Source: JAVBKX01 sp031553835 (GTDB taxonomy: Bacteria > Bacteroidota > Bacteroidia > Bacteroidales > Azobacteroidaceae). Taken from it: a stretch of DNA of 64,000 bases. The stretch is taken from the NCBI GenBank assembly GCA_031553835.1, contig JAVBKX010000018.1:15965-79964 (forward strand), written 5' to 3'. The translations under genes and the position numbers were made by a program. The notes beneath the pieces are model-generated. The model was given only the letters and a program-made list of their open reading frames with translations. It was not told where the DNA came from and made no database searches. Shown here one piece after another: positions 9,963 to 18,659 of the stretch (the first letter of the stretch is position 1; each line of letters starts with the position of its first letter).

Positions 9963-12900
9963 TCAATACGATATTATCTTTTCCACTTGTTTCCCTTTTT
10001 CACTGTTCGCTGTAAAATCAACAATATAAAAGCCTGGATTTAATTCATAATGTAAGGAACCGGATGGCTGTAAATCGATGGTTTGATTGGAGACTAAGAA
10101 TCCGGAAGTATTGTAGATATTCAATATTCCGGATAGAAAAAGTCCGGAAACATTGGATAAAGTGATGGCAGATTGCTTCTGTTGAATCGAAAAGAAAGTC
10201 TCATCATTCTTTATTTCAGCCACACCGGATGGTTCACCCGGATACAATGTATATGCATACCAGAAGCCCCCAACCACAGAATTGCCAACGCCTTGCAACG
10301 TTACTGTAATTTGGTCTTTTCCTTGTGTCAAGTTTTCAGGAATGGCAAAGATTACGTCAAAAAATTCCCCGGGATGATTCATGTAGAGCACTTGTGTGCC
10401 GATTTTATTTCCATCAATCAGAATGTCGAAAGTTCTTTTGTCTGGCTCACCTCCGAAAAACGAAAATAACAAAGACATGGGTTTATTTCTGCTGCAAGCC
10501 ATGTTGAAAGACAGGGTCGCCTGATTACCATTACGGGCGTCAATCCAGTTTCTTCCTCCATAAGTGCCGGTGAGACCACTGGGTGTCCGTGAAAAATGGT
10601 GATTCTTCATGGAGGGTTCTTTGGCAATAATGAAGTCGGAAACAGAAGCGTCCAGGAATGCTTTTTTGAGTAATATCCGGGAACCGAAAATTCCTCCGGC
10701 CACATTGTTGGAATAAGCTCGGAGTTTGACGGTAACTTTTGATTTTCCGGCAGTCAGATAATAAGGAATGGCATACAATACATCCATAAACTCATTTGGT
10801 TTTTTACCGGAAAGTTCTTCTGTGGCAATCACTTCGTCATCGATCAGGATGTCAAATTTACGTCCCCCCGAATCGCTGCCCCAGTAGGTAATCATTAGTT
10901 CATGCGGTTTGAAAGCGTTTGTTTTCATTTCAAAAGAAAACCAGCCATTTGCGGCGTCGCACCATTTCTCTCCGGCATGTGCGCCTCTGTTCACCCCCGA
11001 ACCTTTAAATTTATGGTCGATTTCCTGTTGCTGTTCATTCGGTCGGAAATAATCAACAGTCAATGTTTCCAGTTCTTTTTGGAATTCCAGTTCTTTTTCA
11101 TATTCTTCTTGTACGGCCTCCCATTCTTCGGGAGAGAAACAATCAAAATATACCGAATAAATTCCTTTATATTTTTTATAAAATGGAATAAGACGGATGT
11201 TTTCTGGAAAACCGGTGTTGGTTTGGAAAATGTTAGGATTGGTTTGGCTTACCAGGGACATCCATTCGCTCAGCGGTTCTCCGTTATCCAGGAAAACCGG
11301 ATTTCGTTGAGCATCTCCGATTTCTCCGGCAAGCACCAGCGGTCCATTCAGGAATGCATGTTTATGGGTGTCGCCCAACAATGCTTCTTTTTGTAGTTGA
11401 AACGGCATTTCTATTTCAATCACATCCTGGTCTTGCCATGTCCGGTTAATCGAAACATAACTTCCGGGAATATTACTTGTGTTGTGTATTGTTCCATTTA
11501 TTTTAATCGAAAATCCGGAAGTAGCCCAGGAAGGATAACGAATCATGAATGTGGTCTGTACCGGAGTAGTGCAACTGATCGTTATTTTAGACTGGTTAGA
11601 ATCAGGGAATTGAGTATCCTGTGTAATATGCATTCCTTTTTCTTCCCAGTTTAATTCGGAAGCTATAAATAAATTGACATACAGGCTGTTTTCACCTTGA
11701 GCATAAATGTTTTCTGCGTATTTCACATGATTTTCCAAACCGGTTCCCACACAACACCAAAAATCATTGTCGGGAGATGAAAATGTTTTTTGGGAATTAG
11801 CCGCCAACGGAACAAAATAACAAACCATTCCGGTTTCTGGATTTTGCGAAGCCAGGATATGGTTATATAAAGCCCGTTCGTAATAATCCATGTAAGCAGC
11901 CTCAGGGTTCCATGAAAATAAATGGCGCGTCAGTTTCAGCATGTTATACGTGTTGCAGGTTTCAGTGGTACTGGCCGACAAACGTCCCGATAATTGGCCG
12001 GGATTACCGAAATGTTCGTATTCGCTGTTTCCTCCGGTCACATACGAATGGTTGTGCACCACGGTTTGCCAAAAGAAAGAAGCAATGGTCTGATTTTTTT
12101 CAATCCCTGTCATTTCGTATGCCCGGGCGGCGCCGATGATTTTTGGGATCTGGGTATTGGCATGTTTTCCGCTGAGTTCATCTTTTTGTTGAGACAAAGG
12201 ATCAAGTATCGCCTTCTGATAAAATTTATTGGCTAATTCCAGGTGTTTAGCTTCGCCGGTGATGCCATAGACACTCATGATTACTTCGTTCATACCACCG
12301 ATTTCACAAACCAGCATTTGTTGCCATTGCGCCTCGGTAAGATTCTTGAATTTATCACAAGTCCAATCGGTTAATTTAATGACAATATCTTTGGCCTGTT
12401 CATTGCCTGCATAAAAATAAGCATCAAGAAGCCCGGCCCAGAGTTTATGAAGCGTGTACCAAGGCACCCATAGTCCATTCAGATCAAAACCTAAGGCATT
12501 GATTTTTCCGGAAGCGATTTCATTCCACAGTCGGTCTTCATCCGGAATGCCTCCTACATATCCGGTTTTCCTGGCATTCTGGCATTTTCCTAATTCACTG
12601 ACAATATAATCTACCCGTTGTTTGATTTGCTCGTTGCCGGTTGTTGCATAGAGCATGGCGCAAGCCGACAGATAATGGCCTAAAGTATGTCCGGAAACCC
12701 CCATGCTTTCCCATCCTCCATATATCGCACCTTTCGCAGGCAATCCGGCGTTGGCATGGAAACGGTGCAAAAAGCGATCGGGGCTTAATTGCATCAACCA
12801 CTTTGTATCGGCTTCTATAGCCGTTTTGAATGGGCCGTCGTTCACACTTACATCCTTTAACGGAAAGGAATATACTAAAATAGGAATTTGAGGTTGTATT

Positions 12901-13004
12901 GTAAACCGGTTGTCATTTTTTTCGGGAATGTAATTCTGGGCAGCACTATTGAACGTCAATACCCCGGCAACCATCAGCAGAAAGGTATAGTAGAATCGTT
13001 TCAT
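9963..13004 (-). CDS. GH127 beta-L-arabinofuranosidase-like enzyme with tandem C-terminal domains and T9SS-like tail
   Basis: A 1013-residue secreted protein. Signal peptide, then the (alpha/alpha)6 GH127 domain (about 45-510). Key residues match HypBA1-type enzymes: Glu330 in GGNSEYEHF (acid/base), Glu348-Thr-Cys350 (zinc ligands), and FWCC with Cys417 (nucleophile) and Cys418. Residues about 640-900 hold two copies of a beta-sandwich module (KFDILIDDE and TFDILIDGN), similar to the DUF6805-type domain found behind GH127. The last about 80 residues look like a T9SS sorting domain. It follows the transmembrane regulator gene by 35 bp and is probably cotranscribed with it. The family removes L-arabinofuranose; exact linkage is not known here. 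Confidence 0.9.
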   Translation of the reverse strand: MKRFYYTFLLMVAGVLTFNSAAQNYIPEKNDNRFTIQPQIPILVYSFPLKDVSVNDGPFKTAIEADTKWLMQLSPDRFLHRFHANAGLPAKGAIYGGWESMGVSGHTLGHYLSACAMLYATTGNEQIKQRVDYIVSELGKCQNARKTGYVGGIPDEDRLWNEIASGKINALGFDLNGLWVPWYTLHKLWAGLLDAYFYAGNEQAKDIVIKLTDWTCDKFKNLTEAQWQQMLVCEIGGMNEVIMSVYGITGEAKHLELANKFYQKAILDPLSQQKDELSGKHANTQIPKIIGAARAYEMTGIEKNQTIASFFWQTVVHNHSYVTGGNSEYEHFGNPGQLSGRLSASTTETCNTYNMLKLTRHLFSWNPEAAYMDYYERALYNHILASQNPETGMVCYFVPLAANSQKTFSSPDNDFWCCVGTGLENHVKYAENIYAQGENSLYVNLFIASELNWEEKGMHITQDTQFPDSNQSKITISCTTPVQTTFMIRYPSWATSGFSIKINGTIHNTSNIPGSYVSINRTWQDQDVIEIEMPFQLQKEALLGDTHKHAFLNGPLVLAGEIGDAQRNPVFLDNGEPLSEWMSLVSQTNPNIFQTNTGFPENIRLIPFYKKYKGIYSVYFDCFSPEEWEAVQEEYEKELEFQKELETLTVDYFRPNEQQQEIDHKFKGSGVNRGAHAGEKWCDAANGWFSFEMKTNAFKPHELMITYWGSDSGGRKFDILIDDEVIATEELSGKKPNEFMDVLYAIPYYLTAGKSKVTVKLRAYSNNVAGGIFGSRILLKKAFLDASVSDFIIAKEPSMKNHHFSRTPSGLTGTYGGRNWIDARNGNQATLSFNMACSRNKPMSLLFSFFGGEPDKRTFDILIDGNKIGTQVLYMNHPGEFFDVIFAIPENLTQGKDQITVTLQGVGNSVVGGFWYAYTLYPGEPSGVAEIKNDETFFSIQQKQSAITLSNVSGLFLSGILNIYNTSGFLVSNQTIDLQPSGSLHYELNPGFYIVDFTANSEKGKQVEKIISY

Positions 13005-13039
13005 AAGAAAAACAAATAATATTGGTTTAAAAAATATTC

Positions 13040-15595
13040 TTATTTATAAATAATATCTTGAAAATTTTTAGGATAAGATATTCCTAAAAGAGTTTGATAT
13101 TCATCGCAGAAATTTGTATAAGTAGTTTTTGCCAAACCACTTTTCCCATTATAAAATAACGCTTTACATTTTAATTTCAGGGCATGTTCGTCGGTAGTGT
13201 CATGCACAAACATGATATCGGCAATGCGAATCAGTAATTTGTAATTTTCATGGATCTCGGGCGTGTTGGAAAGACCGATCAGGACGTTCAATACTTCGGA
13301 AGAAAATTCTTCTTTGAATATGTCGCACCACTCTTTTTGGATGTATGGTAACAACTGACCACGGGAAGACAATGCAAAAAATTCCTGTACTTTTTTCATT
13401 TCTAAAGTACTTGTACTTTTGAACAAATCCATTAATTCATATATCTGCATATAGTCGCAATAGAAACGTTCATCGGCCTTAACCGCCCAATACAGATTAT
13501 CGCCGGTTAATGTTATGCCATCTAAGTCTTCCAGTAACACTCTCAGTTTCATGATGTTTACACGCCGGTTGTTTTGCGAGCTTTTATCCGATTTTTCAGG
13601 CCAGAGACAATCTCTGAAACTAACATTGGAAGCGCCTTTTTTATTTTTTACAGTATATAAAATAATAAGAATGAGTACATGCTTAATAGTGGGAGTGAAT
13701 AATCCGGTAATGTCTGCTCCATGTTTATTGATTACCTGGAATCCTCCCAGAAAATTGATAGAAGACGGACGGGATAAATCCGGGGCTTCGTTTTCTATCA
13801 CGTTGGGAGTATTGGTGACAGAACTGATTTGCTGCGGAACGGGTAGAGTGTCGTACAATTTTTTTCCTGCCTTTTTTCTGATTAGTAGCCATATTATAAA
13901 TGAAATAACAGCTGCAACAACTACCAATCCGAATGCTACGATTACCCACGGTTGATATTTGCCCTGGATGGGTTCGGATTGATTGACGGCATAGATGCTG
14001 AGCGGAGGATATGCCAGGGAATATATATCGACGACGGATTCCATCGAATCGGAATGTTTGGTTACAGCATACAATACATTGGTTACTTTATCAAGGTATA
14101 GCGTACAAAAAGAAGTGACATCATTAAATATATATGGGATGGTATCAGCTATGATTTCGCTCGCACCATCTTTAATATCAAAAGATTTTAATATCAAATG
14201 GCTGTTGGAGCGATTGTTGGGAAAACAAAGAGCGAAAAATTTGTTCAGTTGGGAGTTGACGATAATGGCATTACTTACTGCAAAATCTTTCTCGGGTTTG
14301 GGCAATGTCCATAAATGGGTTGTTGTGAAGTTTTTGATATCAATGGCGTAGAGATCGTAATAATTGACAGGTCCCATTTCCTGTTTACCCGAAGGATTAC
14401 CGTATCCTCCGAATATGAGTAGGGTATCCGGCGATTTGAAGCCCATTCCACTTAAATATCTGGCAGGAATATGGGGCGAATAATCGACCTTTTCCCAATC
14501 AATATCTTCTTTCCTTTTTCGAAGCATATCATCTTTATAGGTGTAAGTACCGTATCCGCCGTATGTATATAATAAGGAATCGATAGGCGATATGAACGCA
14601 TTGTGCTGCGAATGAGTAGGATTTTTAATTTGAGTGTCAGACATACTCCAGCAATTTTGTTCAAAATCATAAAAAATAATATGCGGTTTGTAAAAATCAT
14701 AAGCCCAAATTTGATGATAATACGGATTATAAATGATCTGGTTCGATTTTTCATAAAAGACATTACCTGACACAGGGTGAATTGTATCGGTAACATTCGT
14801 TCTCAGATGGTGACACAAAATAAATTGCTTATCAGCAAAGTATAATATTCCGTTTTTCTCATCGTAGGTCATTTGCATATAGCCTGAACCTTTGAATTGA
14901 TTTCTTTTTACCCATTTGGTGTGTTGGTCGATTTCCCATATCGGATTGAGCGCCGTTGCTTTCCGGTTACCGATGGAATCATAGACAATATTGAAATGAT
15001 GTTCTCGTAATGGCCAATACGCTTTTTCTTTTAATAAATGGTCTTTAATACTGATGTTGCGTATTGTCATTGGAGGAACGTCAGCCGATTTGAAATTCTG
15101 ATAGTCGCAAAAACCAAATACAATTTGAAAATTGGACATATTGTTAGCGCTGATTTCGTGAGTCAGGGTTATATCATTAAAACTAATGATGATTTTATTC
15201 TCTTGCGGCAGATATTGGAATTTAACATGGCTCCATGTTTCCATTTGATATTTATCCAAATCATCCTGTTGGAAAGGGAGATAAAGGCTGCCTCCTTCCA
15301 CTAAGGCTAATGAACGTTGCAATTCCCCAAAATTAGCAATCAAATCGAAGCAGATTGAGTCATTGGCGATAATCCGGAAGATGTACCCGTAATTGTGAAA
15401 TTCTTCACGCAATTTGATGTCGAAAGAAAGATCAAAACCTTTATGAAAATGAAATTTTTTCTCAGGAGTCAAATCAAGAGAAGTTCTCTCTTCCTTAATA
15501 TAATCGTGCGCTTTAAAATAGAGACCGGAGGATGTTGCACCGATTGGAGGCAAAAAGAAGAAAAAACAAAAAATATGGATGAAGAAAGATTTCAT
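13040..15595 (-). CDS. Membrane-anchored SARP-like sensor/transcription activator (LamG-like, Kelch-like, TM, winged helix, BTAD)
   Basis: A protein of 851 residues from the ATG at 15595, which opens onto a signal peptide. A longer frame to 15703 exists, but it would span the promoter and is lysine-rich nonsense. Residues about 22-200 look like a LamG/concanavalin-like domain. About 215-545 is a Kelch-like propeller with GGYG repeats (LLYTYGGYGTY, LLIFGGYGNP). One TM helix spans 550-572. Cytoplasmic residues about 613-708 form an OmpR-type winged helix in SARP arrangement (INFLGGFQV, FRDCLWPEKS, RRVNIMKLRVLLED), followed by a BTAD-like helical region to the end. No kinase or receiver domain is visible, so it resembles a one-component transmembrane activator. 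Its likely targets are the 11-bp-period heptamer arrays in this locus (inferred). Confidence 0.85.
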   Translation of the reverse strand: MKSFFIHIFCFFFFLPPIGATSSGLYFKAHDYIKEERTSLDLTPEKKFHFHKGFDLSFDIKLREEFHNYGYIFRIIANDSICFDLIANFGELQRSLALVEGGSLYLPFQQDDLDKYQMETWSHVKFQYLPQENKIIISFNDITLTHEISANNMSNFQIVFGFCDYQNFKSADVPPMTIRNISIKDHLLKEKAYWPLREHHFNIVYDSIGNRKATALNPIWEIDQHTKWVKRNQFKGSGYMQMTYDEKNGILYFADKQFILCHHLRTNVTDTIHPVSGNVFYEKSNQIIYNPYYHQIWAYDFYKPHIIFYDFEQNCWSMSDTQIKNPTHSQHNAFISPIDSLLYTYGGYGTYTYKDDMLRKRKEDIDWEKVDYSPHIPARYLSGMGFKSPDTLLIFGGYGNPSGKQEMGPVNYYDLYAIDIKNFTTTHLWTLPKPEKDFAVSNAIIVNSQLNKFFALCFPNNRSNSHLILKSFDIKDGASEIIADTIPYIFNDVTSFCTLYLDKVTNVLYAVTKHSDSMESVVDIYSLAYPPLSIYAVNQSEPIQGKYQPWVIVAFGLVVVAAVISFIIWLLIRKKAGKKLYDTLPVPQQISSVTNTPNVIENEAPDLSRPSSINFLGGFQVINKHGADITGLFTPTIKHVLILIILYTVKNKKGASNVSFRDCLWPEKSDKSSQNNRRVNIMKLRVLLEDLDGITLTGDNLYWAVKADERFYCDYMQIYELMDLFKSTSTLEMKKVQEFFALSSRGQLLPYIQKEWCDIFKEEFSSEVLNVLIGLSNTPEIHENYKLLIRIADIMFVHDTTDEHALKLKCKALFYNGKSGLAKTTYTNFCDEYQTLLGISYPKNFQDIIYK

Positions 15596-15617
15596 AGAGT
15601 AAAATTCAAAGCGTTTA

Positions 15618-15649
15618 CAAAAATACTGAATAAAAAAGAGGAAATGAAA
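15618..15649 (-). promoter_or_regulatory. Promoter of the transmembrane regulator
   Basis: On the minus strand TATTTTTG (15618-15625) is a perfect TAnnTTTG -7 box, with a weak -33 TTTC 20 bp upstream. It lies 22 bp upstream of the ATG at 15595, which supports that start over the one at 15703. Confidence 0.6.
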
Positions 15650-15705
15650 CCTTTTTAGGTGAGAATTCGTCTTTTTTTTCTTTTTTTTTCGCCAATATGC
15701 CATTA

Positions 15706-15750
15706 TTAATGAAAGATTAATGACTTGTTAATGCACCGGGAATATATTTG
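15706..15750 (+). promoter_or_regulatory. Triple-heptamer operator and promoter, copy 2 (GLUG proteins)
   Basis: TTAATG cores start at 15706, 15717 and 15728, exact 11-bp period (ATTAATG, ATTAATG, GTTAATG). Nine bases further is TATATTTG (15743-15750), a perfect -7 box; no -33 TTTG is present. It sits in the divergent region between the regulator and the first GLUG gene, so it could also feed back on the regulator. Confidence 0.85.
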
Positions 15751-15823
15751 CATCAACATTTTACTAATTAATATCAGAGAAAGAGTAGTATTTATTTTGT
15801 ATTGTGAACAAAAATGAAATGTG

Positions 15824-17116
15824 ATGAAAACAAAATTTTACTTGAAGAGTATGGTGGTGGCTGCCACATGTGCCATGTTTCCGGTAAGCAGTTTATGGGC
15901 TGAAAGTCCTTTTGCCGGAGGAGAGGGAATTCCCGGAAGTCCTTACTTAATTGAAACGCCGGAGCAATTTAATGAAATCCGGAATTATTTGACTAGCATG
16001 TTTCAATTGGAGGCTGATTTGGATTTTGCCGATTTTGGTGATTGGGTTCCTGTAGGTCTATTTCATGGTACTCGTTTTTCGGGTATCCTGGATGGAAACG
16101 GTCATGTAATAAAAAATTTACGGATTATAAGTTCAGGAGACGCATCAACAGGCTTATTTGGTACAACACAGGACGCGGCAATTTCAAAATTAATTCTTCA
16201 GGATTGTTATGCCGAAGGAGCAGAACGAGTTGGAATATTAGCGGGTTGTCTTTTAAGAACAACAGTTGACCAAGTTGCTGTTATTAATGCGGAAGTGGTA
16301 AATACAGTAGGATTTTATACAGGATTGTTAGTTGGTAATGTCCATGACGACGCGACAGTTACAGACTGTTATACATCTGGTATAGCAACAGGTAATGCCG
16401 CAGGTGTCGGAGGTATTACCGGTTACATGGAACATCGCAGTAATCTTGTCAACTGCTACTCTACCGCTTCTGTGATAGGAAAAGAAAGAGCTACTGCCGG
16501 CATTTGTGGTGGTGTCCCTCAAGATTCATATATAATAAATTGTGTCGCAATTAATGATAAAATTGTTGTTAATGATTGGGTGCCGGTAAATAAGGAAGGC
16601 TACGCTAATGATATTGCCCGGGTGGTGTCTGAAATACAGCAAGATAATGTAGATGTGCCGCAAAATAATTATGCTTGGGATGGTATAGATGTAGAAGTTT
16701 CCATCACCAATGAACCTGCATCTAAAAATGGAGAAGATGCAACTATGGAAGAATTGAAATCCGTAACATTTTATGCGGAAAACCTCGGTTGGGACATTAA
16801 TCCTACCGGCGAAGACGAATACTATGTACAAATTTGGAAGATCGATCCTGAAATTTCCGAATATCCGGTGTTTGTATGGCAAAGCAGCAGTAGCAGCGTT
16901 AAACAAGTGGCTTTGGATAATTATTCAGTGGCCGGATCTGACGAAGGTATTCGTATCTCCGGCTTAACCGGAGGTGAAAATATCACCATCTATACAGTAT
17001 CGGGCGCCAAAGCAGGAAGTTTTGTATCAAAAGGAAGTGAAGCATTCTTCCCGGTCACAGCGAATGGCGTTTATTTAGTATCGGTGAATGGTACAGTGAA
17101 AAAAGTGGCAAAATAA
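15824..17116 (+). CDS. GLUG-repeat secreted protein with T9SS-like C-terminal domain (copy A)
   Basis: A 430-residue protein. The ATG at 15824 matches the start of its tandem paralogue (M-K-x-K-x-Y-L-K-S), so I choose it over the GTG one codon before. Signal peptide ends near LWAESP. The middle consists of GLUG-type right-handed beta-helix repeats (FSGILDGNGHVIKNL, TGLFG, VGILAG, GGITGYM). The last about 65 residues (GIRISGLTGGEN to GTVKKVAK) form a compact beta domain like T9SS type A sorting modules. It is the first gene behind operator copy 2. GLUG proteins are usually surface adhesins or glycan binders; no catalytic residue is evident and the function here is not known. Confidence 0.82.
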   Translation: MKTKFYLKSMVVAATCAMFPVSSLWAESPFAGGEGIPGSPYLIETPEQFNEIRNYLTSMFQLEADLDFADFGDWVPVGLFHGTRFSGILDGNGHVIKNLRIISSGDASTGLFGTTQDAAISKLILQDCYAEGAERVGILAGCLLRTTVDQVAVINAEVVNTVGFYTGLLVGNVHDDATVTDCYTSGIATGNAAGVGGITGYMEHRSNLVNCYSTASVIGKERATAGICGGVPQDSYIINCVAINDKIVVNDWVPVNKEGYANDIARVVSEIQQDNVDVPQNNYAWDGIDVEVSITNEPASKNGEDATMEELKSVTFYAENLGWDINPTGEDEYYVQIWKIDPEISEYPVFVWQSSSSSVKQVALDNYSVAGSDEGIRISGLTGGENITIYTVSGAKAGSFVSKGSEAFFPVTANGVYLVSVNGTVKKVAK

Positions 17117-17132
17117 TAAACTGATTTTAATT

Positions 17133-17169
17133 GAGTGGACAGTGCTGTCTTGCCCAGTATTGTCCACTC
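17133..17169 (+). terminator. Hairpin between the GLUG paralogues
   Basis: A 9-bp stem GAGTGGACA/TGTCCACTC with a 19-nt loop and no following T run. It is more likely an mRNA-stabilising or partial termination structure than a full terminator. Confidence 0.45.
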
Positions 17170-17239
17170 CTGAATTTATACTGATTTTTTATAAAGAGAG
17201 TTTTTTAATTTTAATTGTACAACAAAAAAATGTAATGAA

Positions 17240-18559
17240 ATGAAAGCGAAAATTTACTTAAAAAGTTTTTTGGCAGCCATGATTTGTGCTACTTTGCCAA
17301 TGAGCAGTTTGTTAGCCGAAAGTCCTTTTGCCGGAGGTACAGGAACAGATGACGACCCTTATCTGATTGAAACAATCGATCATCTTGAAGCAGTAAGGAT
17401 TATAGACTATGTAGGTTCCTCATTTAAATTAATGAATGATTTGGATTTAGGAGCAATTGAAAGTTTTGCACCCATTTGGAATACGCCTGCACATGCTCGT
17501 TTTTCAGGGAAATTCGATGGGAACGGACATACGATCAAAAATGTGTATATAAGACATACAGAACACTTTATCGGGTTTTTTACAGTACTTGAAAATGCTT
17601 CTGTTAGTCGCTTAATTCTGGAAAATGTTGATGTTGAAGCAGGTGGAGTTGTAGGAGTACTGACCGGTTGTATGTTCTTCAATTCTTCAGTAGATCAGGT
17701 TGCGATCATCAATGGCAAAGTCAAAGCAATGAATCATTATTATTGCGGACTTTTAGCCGGCCGCATTGGTTTAGATGGCGTTAATGATTTTAATGCTCAT
17801 GTGTCTAATTGTTATACTACAGGTACCGTTAACGGCAGGCCGGGGTCTGGCGGTATCACAGGATATCTGGAAACTCATTGTTCTGTTAAAAAATCTTATA
17901 CCACTGCAACTATTGAAGGAATAGGATGGGCAGTAGCCGGGATCTCGGGTGGTGCAACTACTTTTGATAATGGAACCGTAATAGAAGGATGTGTAACTAT
18001 CAGTCCGTCTGTAACTACACTAGATCCTTTGGTAGATCGAGATGTTACTAATGGCCGTATTGTAGAAGAGGCTCAAGGGACTCCTGCCTATTCCAATAAC
18101 TATGCTTATATAGAAACCGAATGTAATACCATTACATTCCCGGAAGAAACAGATCCTAATGCTCATAACGGAAAAAGTGTAAGCATGGACGAACTCAAAT
18201 CAGCAACCTTTTATGCCGAAGGTCCGGGTTGGGCTATTAATCCTACCGGAGAAGGTGATGATTATAAGCAAATCTGGAAAATCGATACTGAAATTTCCGA
18301 TTATCCTGTTTTTGTATGGCAAACCGCAGATAAGAGCGCTACCAAACAAGCTATGTTGAATACTTATTCTGTTACAGCATCTAATGAAGGTATCCGTATT
18401 GCCGGCTTAACCGGAGGCGAAAATATCATCATCTATACAGTATCGGGCGCTAAAGCAGGAAGTTTTGTAGCCAAAGGAAGTGAAGCATTCTTCCCGGTGA
18501 CTGCCAAAGGTGTTTATTTAGTATCGGTGAATGGCGCCGTTCAAAAAGTGGCGAAGTAA
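17240..18559 (+). CDS. GLUG-repeat secreted protein with T9SS-like C-terminal domain (copy B)
   Basis: A 439-residue tandem paralogue of the preceding gene with the same order: signal peptide (ending LLAESP), GLUG beta-helix repeats (FSGKFDGNGHTIKN, VGVLTGCM, GGITGYLETH), a conserved stretch FYAEGPGWAINPTGEG, and a C-terminal domain almost identical to that of copy A. The ends are much more alike than the middles, as expected if the exported repeat region diversifies while the secretion signal is held constant. Probably anchored at or released from the cell surface through T9SS; ligand unknown. A strong terminator follows. Confidence 0.82.
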   Translation: MKAKIYLKSFLAAMICATLPMSSLLAESPFAGGTGTDDDPYLIETIDHLEAVRIIDYVGSSFKLMNDLDLGAIESFAPIWNTPAHARFSGKFDGNGHTIKNVYIRHTEHFIGFFTVLENASVSRLILENVDVEAGGVVGVLTGCMFFNSSVDQVAIINGKVKAMNHYYCGLLAGRIGLDGVNDFNAHVSNCYTTGTVNGRPGSGGITGYLETHCSVKKSYTTATIEGIGWAVAGISGGATTFDNGTVIEGCVTISPSVTTLDPLVDRDVTNGRIVEEAQGTPAYSNNYAYIETECNTITFPEETDPNAHNGKSVSMDELKSATFYAEGPGWAINPTGEGDDYKQIWKIDTEISDYPVFVWQTADKSATKQAMLNTYSVTASNEGIRIAGLTGGENIIIYTVSGAKAGSFVAKGSEAFFPVTAKGVYLVSVNGAVQKVAK

Positions 18560-18585
18560 GTTCAACTGATTTTTTATAATATTAA

Positions 18586-18640
18586 GGAGTGGTCTCAAAA
18601 GTCCAAAGATCCTTTAAACTTTTGAGACCACCCCTTTTTT
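18586..18640 (+). terminator. Intrinsic terminator 20 bp before the GxGYxYP gene
   Basis: A 14-bp stem GTGGTCTCAAAAGT/ACTTTTGAGACCAC, extended by GGA/CCC with one mismatch, followed by six Ts. Only about 19 bp separate it from the next start codon, leaving no room for a new promoter; see findings. Confidence 0.88.
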
Positions 18641-18659
18641 ATCAATAATTTTTATTATA

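Noticed and set aside
13040..15595. Hybrid two-component sensor
   Set aside because: No histidine kinase, receiver or AraC domain follows the TM helix; the C-terminal part is a SARP-like winged helix.
13040..15595. SARP as a sign of an antibiotic biosynthetic cluster
   Set aside because: No polyketide, peptide or other secondary-metabolite genes are in the window; the surroundings are glycan-use genes.
15596..15703. N-terminal extension of the transmembrane regulator by 36 codons
   Set aside because: It would be encoded across a perfect -7 box, is dominated by Lys and Phe from homopolymer tracts, and precedes a proper signal peptide at the internal Met.
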